This document shows, piece after piece, positions 53,639 to 62,190 of a stretch of DNA of 64,000 bases. The stretch is from an uncultured Corynebacterium sp. (GTDB taxonomy: Bacteria > Actinomycetota > Actinomycetes > Mycobacteriales > Mycobacteriaceae). Numbering within the stretch: position 1 is the stretch's first letter; every line of letters begins with the position of its first letter. The position numbers and the translations under genes were made by a program. A model generated the notes under the pieces. It worked only from the letters and a program-made list of their open reading frames with translations, was not told the DNA's origin and searched no databases. The DNA is taken from NCBI GenBank assembly GCA_946220775.1, contig CAMIFC010000001.1, forward strand, positions 256,245 to 320,244, in the 5' to 3' direction.

Positions 53639-54589
53639 GTGAAAATTCGTCGACTACTCGTCTCTGCAGTGGCCGGTGCCTCGTTGATCCTCGCTGGCTG
53701 CGCTAGCGACACCGGTTCGCAGGGTGGGTCTTCGGGGTCGACCTCCGCAGATGCTCGCGTCCTGAAGACTGTGGATGGTGAAGTGAAGGTTGATGCCGAG
53801 CCGCAGCGCGTGGTGGTTTTGGACTACGCATCCTTGGACACGATGGTCAACTTGGGCTTGAAGGACAAGATTGTGTCCACTGCCAAGGCTGCGACGATGC
53901 CCGACGCTGCTGAAGGAATTGAAGCCAATGCTGGTTCTTTGAAAGAACCAAACATGGAGGCCATTGCCCAGGCTGATCCTGATCTGATCATCATCGGTTC
54001 TCGCCAGGCGAAGATGAAGGCCGAATTTGAAAAGATCGCCCCGACGGCGAACATGGCCATCAACTACGACCACTACACGGTTGAAAGCAACCTCAAGAAC
54101 GTCGAGGCGCTGGGCGACTTCTTCGATAAGAAGGATGAAGCCACCAAGGCGGCTGATGATATCCGTCAGCGGGTCGAGAAGATCAAGTCGTCAGTGAAGC
54201 CGAATCAAAAAGAAGCCGCGGTCCTCATGACCAGCGGCGGTGAGATTAGCCTCTTCGGCCCTAACTCGCGCTTCGGGTTGGTCTTCAACGACCTAGGCTT
54301 CACCCCAGCAGGTGGAGTAGATAGCCACTCCGCCCACGGCGAAAATGCATCCTTTGAACTGCTGCGCAAGCTCAATCCGAAGACTCTTTTCGTCTTGGAT
54401 CGCGATGCTGCGATTGGCGAAGAAGGCCACACGGCTAAGGCAACGCTGGATAACGACCTCGTGAAGAGCACCGATGCTGTGAAGAAAAAGCGCGAATTCA
54501 TGCTCAGTGGTGCGGACTGGTACCTCAATGGTGGCGGAATCCAGGCGATGAACAAGATGCTCGATGACGTCGAGGCAGCAACAAAGTAG
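53639..54589 (+). CDS. Siderophore/iron ABC transporter, substrate-binding lipoprotein
   Basis: A 316-residue FatB/CeuE/YclQ-type binding protein. A lipoprotein signal ends in the lipobox LAGC (SAVAGASLILAGCASD). The mature part has the two-lobe pattern of the TroA/FepB superfamily: RVVVLDYASLDTMVNLGLKD and IAQADPDLIIIGSRQ. Order binding protein-permease-permease-ATPase and similarity to the petrobactin/enterobactin-type clade suggest a catecholate or related siderophore; the ligand is not known. GTG start at 53639 with GAAAGG upstream. A DtxR box lies 87 bp before it. Confidence 0.92.
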   Translation: MKIRRLLVSAVAGASLILAGCASDTGSQGGSSGSTSADARVLKTVDGEVKVDAEPQRVVVLDYASLDTMVNLGLKDKIVSTAKAATMPDAAEGIEANAGSLKEPNMEAIAQADPDLIIIGSRQAKMKAEFEKIAPTANMAINYDHYTVESNLKNVEALGDFFDKKDEATKAADDIRQRVEKIKSSVKPNQKEAAVLMTSGGEISLFGPNSRFGLVFNDLGFTPAGGVDSHSAHGENASFELLRKLNPKTLFVLDRDAAIGEEGHTAKATLDNDLVKSTDAVKKKREFMLSGADWYLNGGGIQAMNKMLDDVEAATK

Positions 54590-54623
54590 CGCCGGTTTCG
54601 TCTTGAGGAGGAGTTAGGAGACA

Positions 54624-55748
54624 ATGACAAACGTGATGACGACAACACGCAGTTCGGCCTCTGAGGGCAGTACATCCACCCGCCCGCGGTGGATGGGGAT
54701 GATGCTCGGACTTGGTGGCACCATTGCGGTCTTGATCGTTATCAGTTTGCTGCTTGGAGCAGCGGACGTTGATTCGTCAGTCTTCGCTGTCTCCCGACTA
54801 CCAAGAACCCTCGCTGCAATTCTGGCCGGTGCCTCCCTGGCGATCGGCGGACTGATCATGCAGCTACTGTCCCGCAACCGCTTCGTGGAAGCCTCGACCG
54901 TTGGGTCCACGGAATCGGCTATGGCTGGGCTATTGATCATGGCCCTGTTGGTTCCCGCCGCCCGAATGTGGGCGAAGTTGAGCTTCGCTAGTTTGACGGC
55001 CGTGGTGGGAACGGCAGGGTTTTTGCTGATCATTTCCCGAATCAAGGTACGTTCAAGCTTCACCGTTCCACTGGTAGGCATCATTTATGGTGGCATCATT
55101 GGTGCGGCCACGACGTTTGTTGCTTACTCCCTGGATTTGCTGCAAAGTCTCGGTGCTTGGGAATTGGGATCTTTTGCCGGCGTTCTTAAGGGCCGCTACG
55201 AACTTCTTTGGCTCGTCGCCGCACTGGCATTAGTCGCATATATGCTGGCCGATCGCCTGACTCTGCTCGGGCTTGGACATGACATCGCCAAAGGCGTGGG
55301 AATTAAAGTCAAGGCCGTCGAATATGCCGGTATTGCGGTCGTTGCTGCTATTGCAGCAGTGACAGTAACCATCGTGGGGGCCATTCCCTTCATCGGCCTC
55401 ATCGTCCCGAACTTGGTGCGAATGAAAGTCGGCGATAACGCCCGCAAGGCATTGCCATGGGTGGCCGTACTCGGCGCGACCGTGACTCTAGCCTGCGACA
55501 TCCTCAGTCGCGTGATTCGCTACCCATACGAAATTCCAGTCGGAACCGTCTTGGGTGTTCTGGGTGCTGCGGTGTTCCTGGCCATGCTCATTAAGGGAGC
55601 GAAGATCGGCGACACCCGTCGCCGTAAGACTCGCCGAGTCAGCACACCTGCACCATTGCGTGAGCGCTCTGGGCAAGAGCAGACCAGCCACGGTGACCAG
55701 GCAGTCAACTGGCGTCGTTTAGAAAACAAGCAGGTAGCACATCTGTGA
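54624..55748 (+). CDS. Siderophore/iron ABC transporter permease 1 (FecCD family)
   Basis: A 374-residue polytopic permease with about nine membrane helices. FecCD features: SRLPRTLAAILAGASLAIGG near the N-terminus and GAIPFIGLIVPNLVRMKVGD as the ATPase-coupling loop. The C-terminal 50 residues are an extra polar, Arg-rich tail. Good SD (GAGGAG) before ATG 54624. Its end overlaps the next permease by 4 nt. Confidence 0.94.
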   Translation: MTNVMTTTRSSASEGSTSTRPRWMGMMLGLGGTIAVLIVISLLLGAADVDSSVFAVSRLPRTLAAILAGASLAIGGLIMQLLSRNRFVEASTVGSTESAMAGLLIMALLVPAARMWAKLSFASLTAVVGTAGFLLIISRIKVRSSFTVPLVGIIYGGIIGAATTFVAYSLDLLQSLGAWELGSFAGVLKGRYELLWLVAALALVAYMLADRLTLLGLGHDIAKGVGIKVKAVEYAGIAVVAAIAAVTVTIVGAIPFIGLIVPNLVRMKVGDNARKALPWVAVLGATVTLACDILSRVIRYPYEIPVGTVLGVLGAAVFLAMLIKGAKIGDTRRRKTRRVSTPAPLRERSGQEQTSHGDQAVNWRRLENKQVAHL

Positions 55749-56710
55749 AGGTTGCAGAACAGCGGCCGCGCACAACACTAATCCTGGCGACAGCGTTAGC
55801 GGTGTCGTCTATCGCGGCCTTCATCTTTTGGAATCTGCCGCGAGCGTGGGAGTACATTTTGCCGCTGCGGCTCACCACCATCGGCGCCTTGGCCGTCGCA
55901 GGAATAGCGGCGGGGGTTTCAACCGTGGTATTTCACACACTGACGCGGAACCAAATTCTGACACCGAGCCTGATGGGCTTTGACTCGATCTATGTGTTGA
56001 TCAACACCGTGATTGTATTTGGGCTCGGTGCCACTGCGTTGAGCGGGATGAATCCACTTCTGGGGTTCGCAATTAACTGTGTGATCATGGTGGCTTTTGC
56101 ACTCACGATCTTTAGTCCGATCGTGTTGTCCCAGACCATTAGTCTTGACATCCTGCTGCTGATCGGCGTGGTGTGCGGCATCTTTTTCAAGTCCTTGTCC
56201 GCCCTGTTGCAGAAGATGATTGACCCGAACGAGTACCAGGTGCTGCAGGATTCTTTCTTCGCTTCATTCACCGGTATCAATCGGCAGCTATTGATCTTGA
56301 CCTTGGTCGTGACACTGATCATCACCGCCTGGCTGTGGCACAAGCGTTACGTTTTGGACGTCATGGCTCTTGGCCAGGCAACCTCCGTAGGACTAGGAGT
56401 CCGGTACCGGCGAGAAACCCTCATGATGATGGCTGCCATTACCGTGATCGTTGCAGCCTCTACAGCGTTGGCTGGCCCGGTGTTGTTCCTCGGATTGATT
56501 GTGTCTCACTTGGCATATCGGAGTGCCGGAACCACCTTGCATGGGTGGACCATCCCGATTGCGGCCCTGTTTGGGGTTGCTTCGATGGTGTGGGCACAGT
56601 TTCTACTCGGGCAGATCTTCGATTACGGCACCACGGTGTCGGTTCTCATCGAGTTCGTCGGCGGCATCTTGTTCCTAACCTTGTTGATGCGGAAAGCGAA
56701 GCTGAAATGA
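55745..56710 (+). CDS. Siderophore/iron ABC transporter permease 2 (FecCD family)
   Basis: A 321-residue FecCD permease, about nine helices. The coupling-loop region is GPVLFLGLIVSHLAYRSAGT; AVAGIAAGVSTVVFHTLTRN corresponds to the conserved N-terminal segment. It forms the membrane heterodimer with the previous protein. GTG start inside the 3' end of permease 1, and its TGA overlaps the ATPase start codon as ATGA. Confidence 0.94.
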   Translation: MKVAEQRPRTTLILATALAVSSIAAFIFWNLPRAWEYILPLRLTTIGALAVAGIAAGVSTVVFHTLTRNQILTPSLMGFDSIYVLINTVIVFGLGATALSGMNPLLGFAINCVIMVAFALTIFSPIVLSQTISLDILLLIGVVCGIFFKSLSALLQKMIDPNEYQVLQDSFFASFTGINRQLLILTLVVTLIITAWLWHKRYVLDVMALGQATSVGLGVRYRRETLMMMAAITVIVAASTALAGPVLFLGLIVSHLAYRSAGTTLHGWTIPIAALFGVASMVWAQFLLGQIFDYGTTVSVLIEFVGGILFLTLLMRKAKLK

Positions 56711-57462
56711 TTGAAACAAAGCAGCTAACGAAGCACTATGGCGACACCACGGTGCTGAACCACGTTGATCTGGTTATTCCCCAGGGCGGTGTCACAAGCA
56801 TCATTGGTGCCAACGGCGCCGGAAAATCCACGTTGCTGACTGCGATTGCTCGGCTGATCGAGGCAGATGAAGGTACTGCATTGGTCGGGGGACTGGATGT
56901 CTACCACACTAATACCCGGGACTTAGCGAAGGTCTTGGCAGTTTTGCGCCAAGATAATCACACGCTGAGCCGCATTCGGGTGCGAGAATTGGTTGCTTTT
57001 GGCCGCTTTCCACATTCCCAGGGGCGCCTCACCGCTGAGTGTGAGGAGGCAATCGATCATGCGATTGACGTGATGGAGCTGGGCGCCATCAAAGAAAAAT
57101 TCATTGACGAATTGTCCGGTGGGCAGCGCCAACGGGCTTTTGTTGCCATGGTGTTGGCGCAGGACACTGAATACATTCTGCTCGATGAACCTCTGAACAA
57201 CCTCGACATGAAGCATTCAGTGAGCATGATGCGGACGATTTCCGCCGCAGCGAAGAACGAGGGTAAGACCGTTGTACTCGTGATCCACGACATCAATATG
57301 GCGGCGGCTTTTTCTGATCACCTCGTGGCGATGAAGAATGGCACGATTTTCACGACAGGATCACCGGCCGAGGTCATGACCTCCGATGTGTTGAGCGATC
57401 TCTACGAATTCCCCATCGACGTGGAGATGATTCACGATCGACCAACCGCGATTTACTACTAA
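56707..57462 (+). CDS. Siderophore/iron ABC transporter ATPase
   Basis: A 251-residue FepC-type ABC ATPase. Walker A GANGAGKSTLLTAIARL, signature LSGGQRQRAFVAMVLAQ, Walker B YILLDEPLNNLD and H-loop LVIHDINMAAA. Starts at the ATGA overlap with permease 2, so the four genes 53639-57462 form one translationally coupled operon. The frame is open far upstream in the permease gene but that part is a shadow. Confidence 0.96.
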   Translation: MIETKQLTKHYGDTTVLNHVDLVIPQGGVTSIIGANGAGKSTLLTAIARLIEADEGTALVGGLDVYHTNTRDLAKVLAVLRQDNHTLSRIRVRELVAFGRFPHSQGRLTAECEEAIDHAIDVMELGAIKEKFIDELSGGQRQRAFVAMVLAQDTEYILLDEPLNNLDMKHSVSMMRTISAAAKNEGKTVVLVIHDINMAAAFSDHLVAMKNGTIFTTGSPAEVMTSDVLSDLYEFPIDVEMIHDRPTAIYY

Positions 57463-57501
57463 CCTTTACTAGCGTCCCTTACACCGTCCCTCACGGGGGC
57501 C

Positions 57502-58158
57502 TTACTGAGGGGTTGCGAAGCGAGTCAAGGAAGAAACACCTTCTGGGGGAAGGCCCGCGACATTGGCCAAGACGTTAGCGAAAGCTTTGACGTGACCACT
57601 GAGATCCGTGCTCATCGCCGTCCACGATGCGCGCATTTCTAACTGATATGCCTCTGGGGGGCCGCCGATGCTGCCATATCGCACGGAAGACGTCGAAGTT
57701 ACAGTCCCACCGAGGTCAGTGTGCTCCGCGCCAGGCGCAGCGAGTTCTTCGGTGAGCCAGTCCCAAGCCACTTCGGGCAGGAGAGGATCGGTTGCAACCG
57801 CCGCCTCCATATCCGCTTGGATATATGCGACCAACCTCATCTTTGCGCCTTCCCACCTCTCGTCTCCATTGGGGTCATGGAGCAGAATGAGGCGAGCAAA
57901 AGCATCCCCGGCGAGGGGCGTTCGATTGTTCTCTGTCAGCTCGGTCCGAGTCACCTCAAGTCCAATTGCGTGGCTCAGGGGAGCGAGGTTTCGTGGCGGA
58001 CGGATTTCGCCGAGCGTGATTCCACTTCGCACAGGTGTGTCCGTCATGGAGCGCACAGAGTCATTGAAGTACTCAGGCGTACCGGAATTCGCGTCCTGGC
58101 CGCCCACTGTTGGCAAAGTCGCGGTGGCGAGTCGAGTTTTCTGGTTCGCATTCTTCAC
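57502..58158 (-). CDS. DUF3000 protein
   Basis: A protein of about 218 residues matching DUF3000: RPPRNLAPLSHAIGLEVTRT, then GRFILLHDPNG-like ARLILLHDPNGDERWEGAKM and DPLLPEVAWDWLTEEL. Function unknown; the family is conserved beside hemE in actinobacteria. The start is uncertain. I chose GTG 58158; the frame runs to 58311, which would overlap the divergent hemE start. Confidence 0.78.
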   Translation of the reverse strand: MKNANQKTRLATATLPTVGGQDANSGTPEYFNDSVRSMTDTPVRSGITLGEIRPPRNLAPLSHAIGLEVTRTELTENNRTPLAGDAFARLILLHDPNGDERWEGAKMRLVAYIQADMEAAVATDPLLPEVAWDWLTEELAAPGAEHTDLGGTVTSTSSVRYGSIGGPPEAYQLEMRASWTAMSTDLSGHVKAFANVLANVAGLPPEGVSSLTRFATPQ

Positions 58159-58304
58159 AATGTCTAAACCTAGCCTTGAAGGTTTGCTTAGTGTTTGAGG
58201 CACGCCGGGTATATTCAGGGCAAAATCGAGCTGAGTTGTGGCGTAGGTCTCGGCTAAATACTCAGAAGGGGAGAACCTATCAACCTGCTGGCATAATGGG
58301 GAAC

Positions 58305-59417
58305 ATGACAAATCAGTTGTGGACTCCTGACGTATCCGCTGCGTCGGCTGCTCGCCGCGCGAGTGCCGACGCTCCTTTTCTGGCCGCAGCTCGAGGTGAA
58401 AAGCCGTCGCGTCGTCCTGTGTGGATGATGAGACAGGCAGGACGCTCCCTGCCGGAGTACCGGAAGGCGCGGGAAGGAATCCCCATGCTGGACTCCTGCT
58501 TCATGCCGGAATTGCTTGCGGAAATCACCATGCAGCCGGTTCGTCGTCATGACGCCGACGCCGCCATCTTGTTCAGCGACATCGTTGTCCCCCTGAAGGC
58601 GGCGGGTGTTGACCTCGATATCGTCCCTGGGCGGGGGCCTGTCCTCGCGGAAGCTGTGCAAACCCAAGAACAGATTGATGCCCTGCCCACCATGGAGCGC
58701 GAACATGTCGCGCCGATCGTTGAAGGTATCGGCCATGTCCTCGAGCAGCTCCGGGACGACCAGGTGCTGATTGGATTCGCCGGCGCACCGTTCACCGTGG
58801 CGAGCTACCTAGTCGAGGGCGGTCCGTCGAAGAATCATGAGGTCACCAAGGCCATGATGTATTCGGCGCCGGAGCAGTGGCATTCGCTCATGCGGAAGCT
58901 TACGCCGACGATTATTCACTTCCTGCAGGCGCAGATCGAAGCTGGCGTCGATGCGGTCCAGCTCTTCGATTCTTGGGCTGGCTTCCTTACTGCCCGCGAT
59001 TACCGCGAGTTCGTCGCCTCGTATTCTGTGGAGATTTTCGACGCCATCCGACAGTACGACATCCCAACCATTCATTTCGGGGTGGGAACTGGTGAACTCC
59101 TTGTTGACATGGCTCAAGTGGGGCCGAGTGTCTTGGGCGTGGATTGGCGCGTGCCGATGGACGTCGCTGCTCAGCGAGTCCATAACGCATTGCCGGAGGT
59201 TGGACCGCTGGCTTATCAGGGGAACCTCGACCCGGCCGTTCTCTTTGCCGGAGGTGACGCGATCCGAAGCCATGTCCGTCGCATTGCTGCGGAAGCCGAT
59301 CGCGCTATCGAGGCTGGCGATTCCCGTGGCCACATCTTCAATTTGGGACACGGTGTTATGCCTACGACAGATGCGGACGCCATTACTCGAGCTTTCGAAG
59401 AGGTCCACAACTCATGA
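58305..59417 (+). CDS. hemE: Uroporphyrinogen decarboxylase HemE
   Basis: A 370-residue enzyme that converts uroporphyrinogen III to coproporphyrinogen III. The signature RPVWMMRQAGRSLPEYRKAR holds the substrate-binding Arg residues, and GFAGAPFTVASYLVEGG and FDSWAGFLT are present. ATG 58305 is 7 nt after CATAAT (58292-58297), consistent with a leaderless transcript. It is the first gene of hemE-hemY-hemQ, the late part of the coproporphyrin-dependent heme pathway of actinobacteria. Confidence 0.97.
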   Translation: MTNQLWTPDVSAASAARRASADAPFLAAARGEKPSRRPVWMMRQAGRSLPEYRKAREGIPMLDSCFMPELLAEITMQPVRRHDADAAILFSDIVVPLKAAGVDLDIVPGRGPVLAEAVQTQEQIDALPTMEREHVAPIVEGIGHVLEQLRDDQVLIGFAGAPFTVASYLVEGGPSKNHEVTKAMMYSAPEQWHSLMRKLTPTIIHFLQAQIEAGVDAVQLFDSWAGFLTARDYREFVASYSVEIFDAIRQYDIPTIHFGVGTGELLVDMAQVGPSVLGVDWRVPMDVAAQRVHNALPEVGPLAYQGNLDPAVLFAGGDAIRSHVRRIAAEADRAIEAGDSRGHIFNLGHGVMPTTDADAITRAFEEVHNS

Positions 59418-60874
59418 GTTCCCCCCAGTCCAGCGCAAATGTGCAGAATAGATCGGGAAAGCAGCCACGCATTGCAGTGATTGGTGGCGGAATTGCCGGG
59501 GTCACAGCCGCGTGGCAATTGCGTCGCAAGCTCGGGCCTGACGCTCGCATTCTGCTATCCGAGGCCTACGACCGGTTGGGTGGAAAGCTCAAGACGGTGC
59601 GGTTTGCCAATGGGCCTGTTGACATGGGAGCAGAGGCGTTCCTTGGGGTTCAGCAGAGTTTCCTGGACCTGATTGAAGCTGTTGGTTTGACCGATCAACT
59701 GCGGCGCCCGTCCGCGGCCCGGTCTTCCTTCTTTGTCGACGGAAAACTGGTGGACATTCCCCGCGAAACCCTCATGGGTATTCCTGGCAGCGGGGACACA
59801 GTCAAGGAAATCCTTTCGGACGCTGACCGTGCGCGACTCGATGCAGAGCGTGATGGTCAACCGATGACCTGGCAGCGTGGCGATGATGCCACGGTGGGGC
59901 AGCTTGTTGAGGCCCGGTTGGGCAAGGCCGTTGTCGATAGCGTTGTGTCACCACTGTTGGGTGGCGTTTATAGCTGTAGTGCTTATGACCTCGGGGTGCG
60001 GTCGGCGCTGCCTCAGCTGGCTGCGGCACTGGATCGTGCAGGTGAGGACGGACAAGGATTCTATCTCCTGGACGTCATCAATGAGCTCCTAGAACAACGT
60101 GCGAGCGCGGCAGCTCAACGGAAGAAGCTTGGCACGACGTCAGTTAATGGCTCACCTTTCGTTTCTTTCGTCGGCGGTTACCGGAGCCTCATCGAGGAAA
60201 TGATGAAGCAGGCTCGTCCAGAATTGATCTTGAATACTCCTGTCGAAGAGATTGGGCGAACGGGGGATGGTCGATGGAGCATCGATCCATTGGGCTTGGT
60301 CGACGCGGTGATCGTTGCTACGCCGGCACCGACAGCATCAGTTCTTCTCCAGGATGTGGCGCCGATGGCCTCTGAGTTGCTCGACACTGTGGAACTGTCA
60401 AGTTCCGCGGTCGTGGGCATGCGTTTCGCCTCGGATCACGGTCTCCCGGAACGATCAGGTGTACTCCTTGGTGCGGACGCACCAACGGAGGCGAAGGCTT
60501 TCACCTTCAGTTCCCGAAAGTGGCCACATTTGGGCGATCGCGGAGGTGCCTTCGTCCGAGCTAGCTACGGGACCAAGGCGGAGCCGTGGTACGTCGAGGC
60601 CACCGATCGCGCCTTGATTTCTTACGCTATGGACGATCTCTACCGGGTGACGGGCGAATCGAAGACTCCTCAGGAGTTCTTTGTTCAGCGTTGGTACGGC
60701 GGCCTGCCGTGTTACGGGATTCATCACCTTGATCGTATGGCTGAAGTGCAGCGCAACATCGCAGGTATCCCTGGGTTGGCGTTGGCTGGCGCAATGCTGA
60801 ATGGGGTTGGTGTCCCCGCAACTGCCGAAACTGGCACCGAAGCCGCAGACAAAATTAGTGGCGAATTCAGCTAA
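59414..60874 (+). CDS. hemY: Coproporphyrinogen III / protoporphyrinogen oxidase HemY (CgoX)
   Basis: A 486-residue FAD-dependent oxidase. The dinucleotide-binding VIGGGIAGVTAAWQLRR is at residue 22 onward; PLLGGVYSCSAYDLGVRSAL and the C-terminal GLALAGAMLNGVGVPATAET are typical. In the actinobacterial pathway it oxidises coproporphyrinogen III to coproporphyrin III. Its ATG overlaps the hemE stop (ATGA), so translation is coupled. Confidence 0.95.
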   Translation: MSSPQSSANVQNRSGKQPRIAVIGGGIAGVTAAWQLRRKLGPDARILLSEAYDRLGGKLKTVRFANGPVDMGAEAFLGVQQSFLDLIEAVGLTDQLRRPSAARSSFFVDGKLVDIPRETLMGIPGSGDTVKEILSDADRARLDAERDGQPMTWQRGDDATVGQLVEARLGKAVVDSVVSPLLGGVYSCSAYDLGVRSALPQLAAALDRAGEDGQGFYLLDVINELLEQRASAAAQRKKLGTTSVNGSPFVSFVGGYRSLIEEMMKQARPELILNTPVEEIGRTGDGRWSIDPLGLVDAVIVATPAPTASVLLQDVAPMASELLDTVELSSSAVVGMRFASDHGLPERSGVLLGADAPTEAKAFTFSSRKWPHLGDRGGAFVRASYGTKAEPWYVEATDRALISYAMDDLYRVTGESKTPQEFFVQRWYGGLPCYGIHHLDRMAEVQRNIAGIPGLALAGAMLNGVGVPATAETGTEAADKISGEFS

Positions 60875-60939
60875 ACATCGCAAAGATGGAATGCGTAACC
60901 TTATTTAGATCAACATCGAAAGGTAAGTGATCTGCGTCC

Positions 60940-61683
60940 ATGCCCGAACGCGATCTATTGATAGCCGACAATTTTCATCCCGGTGTGGGGGAGCAAGCTG
61001 AAACGCATGGGCGTTATGCCATGTATTCAGTGTTCGGTATCACTCGGGGAGTGCTTCCTGCGGATCGGGCGCAGGTCGCGGAAGAGCTCGTTCGGTTCCT
61101 GATCCAATGCCATGATCGCGGAGTTGTCGTCAGAGGCATTTACGATCTTGCCGGCATGCGCGCCGATGGGGATGTGCTGCTGTGGTGGCATGCCCAGGAT
61201 CTTGAACAGATCCAGGATGCCTACCGGGAGTTCCTCGCCAACACGGAGTTTGGTCGGGCGTGTGACCCGGTGTGGTCGGCGGCTGGTGTTCACCGGCCAA
61301 CGGAGTTCGAAAACACCCACGTGCCTTCCTTCGTGGGTGGCCATAGCCCGGATAAGTGGCTGTCGATCCATCCTTTTTCTCGGTCCTATGAGTGGTAGGT
61401 TCTGGCGCCGGAGGAGCGCGCACGCATGCTGCGCGACCATGGCATGCAAGCGGTGGGCTATGAGGACATCCATGCCAGCACCACGGCTGCATTCGGCATG
61501 GGCGATTACGAATGGTTGATGGCTTTTGAAGCGCCAAAGCTGGAGCGCATCACCAACATGCTTCTAAAGATGCGTTACGTGGAAGCTCGTACGCACGTCA
61601 GGTTGGAGTCCCCGATGTACAGTGGTCGGCTAGTCAGCAGCAGCACGGAAGACCTGTTGGAATTCCTTCATACGCTTCGCTGA
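60940..61683 (+). pseudogene. hemQ: Coproheme decarboxylase HemQ (ChdC), interrupted by in-frame TAG
   Basis: A 247-codon frame for HemQ, the last enzyme of the coproporphyrin-dependent heme pathway, which decarboxylates coproheme to heme b. The N-terminal RYAMYSVFGITRG, VRGIYDLAGMRADGDVLLWW, and the C-terminal DYEWLMAFEAP and LKMRYVEARTHVR are well kept. Codon 153 is TAG (61396-61398), directly after SRSYEW, where family members have WY. In addition the residue at the conserved YP(M/F)x(K/R) motif is His144 (IHPFSR), the position of the catalytic Tyr. Translation ending at codon 153 would lose most of the second domain. Length with the stop read through is normal. Confidence 0.85.
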
Positions 61684-61714
61684 CGTCCCCACGGGGGGAG
61701 GGGATTGAGCGGGG

Positions 61715-62170
61715 CTATGACTCCTTTGTCTCGAGAGTCATTGAGATGCTGTTGATGCAGTAACGAAGGTCGGTGGGGGTGTCGTAGCCTTCGCCCTCGA
61801 AAACGTGCCCCAGATGTCCGCCACACTGGGCGCACAGTACTTCAACCCGTCGCATGCCCAGTGAGAGGTCTTCCTTGAGCTCTACCGCGTCGGAGTCTGC
61901 GGGGTCATAAAAGCTTGGCCACCCGCAATGGGAGTGGAATTTTTCGGAGGATCGAAAGATCTCTGCTCCGCAGCCGCGACACAGGTACACGCCTTCGGTT
62001 TCGGTGTCAGTGTATTCGCCGGTAAATGGGCGTTCGGTGCCCGCCTGCCGGAGCACGGCGTATTCATCGGGAGAGAGCCGCTTCCGCCATTCCTGGTCAC
62101 TGAGCGAACGGAAATCCACCGCGTTCGTCACGTTGATATTGGCGTTCGCGTCGCCAGCATTGTTAGTCAC
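61715..62170 (-). CDS. msrB: Peptide methionine-R-sulfoxide reductase MsrB
   Basis: A 151-residue MsrB that repairs methionine-R-sulfoxide. The zinc site is formed by CRGCG and CAQCGGHLGH; FHSHCGWPSFYDP and the catalytic Cys in LRYCINSISM are present. GTG 62170 follows AAGGAAGG, 20 nt after the aftC stop, so it is cotranscribed with aftC. A 25-residue Asn/Ala-rich extension precedes the domain. Confidence 0.95.
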   Translation of the reverse strand: MTNNAGDANANINVTNAVDFRSLSDQEWRKRLSPDEYAVLRQAGTERPFTGEYTDTETEGVYLCRGCGAEIFRSSEKFHSHCGWPSFYDPADSDAVELKEDLSLGMRRVEVLCAQCGGHLGHVFEGEGYDTPTDLRYCINSISMTLETKES

Positions 62171-62190
62171 TGCGTGCTTTCCTTCCTTTA

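Noticed and set aside
26005..61398. Genome-wide reassignment of TAG to an amino acid, suggested by in-frame TAG in the ceramidase and hemQ
   Set aside because: Many intact genes in the window end normally with TAG (ftsK, the TerC gene, cinA, pspA, bioY, nrdR, the PAC2 gene), each followed by non-coding DNA or another gene start. TAG is therefore an ordinary stop here.
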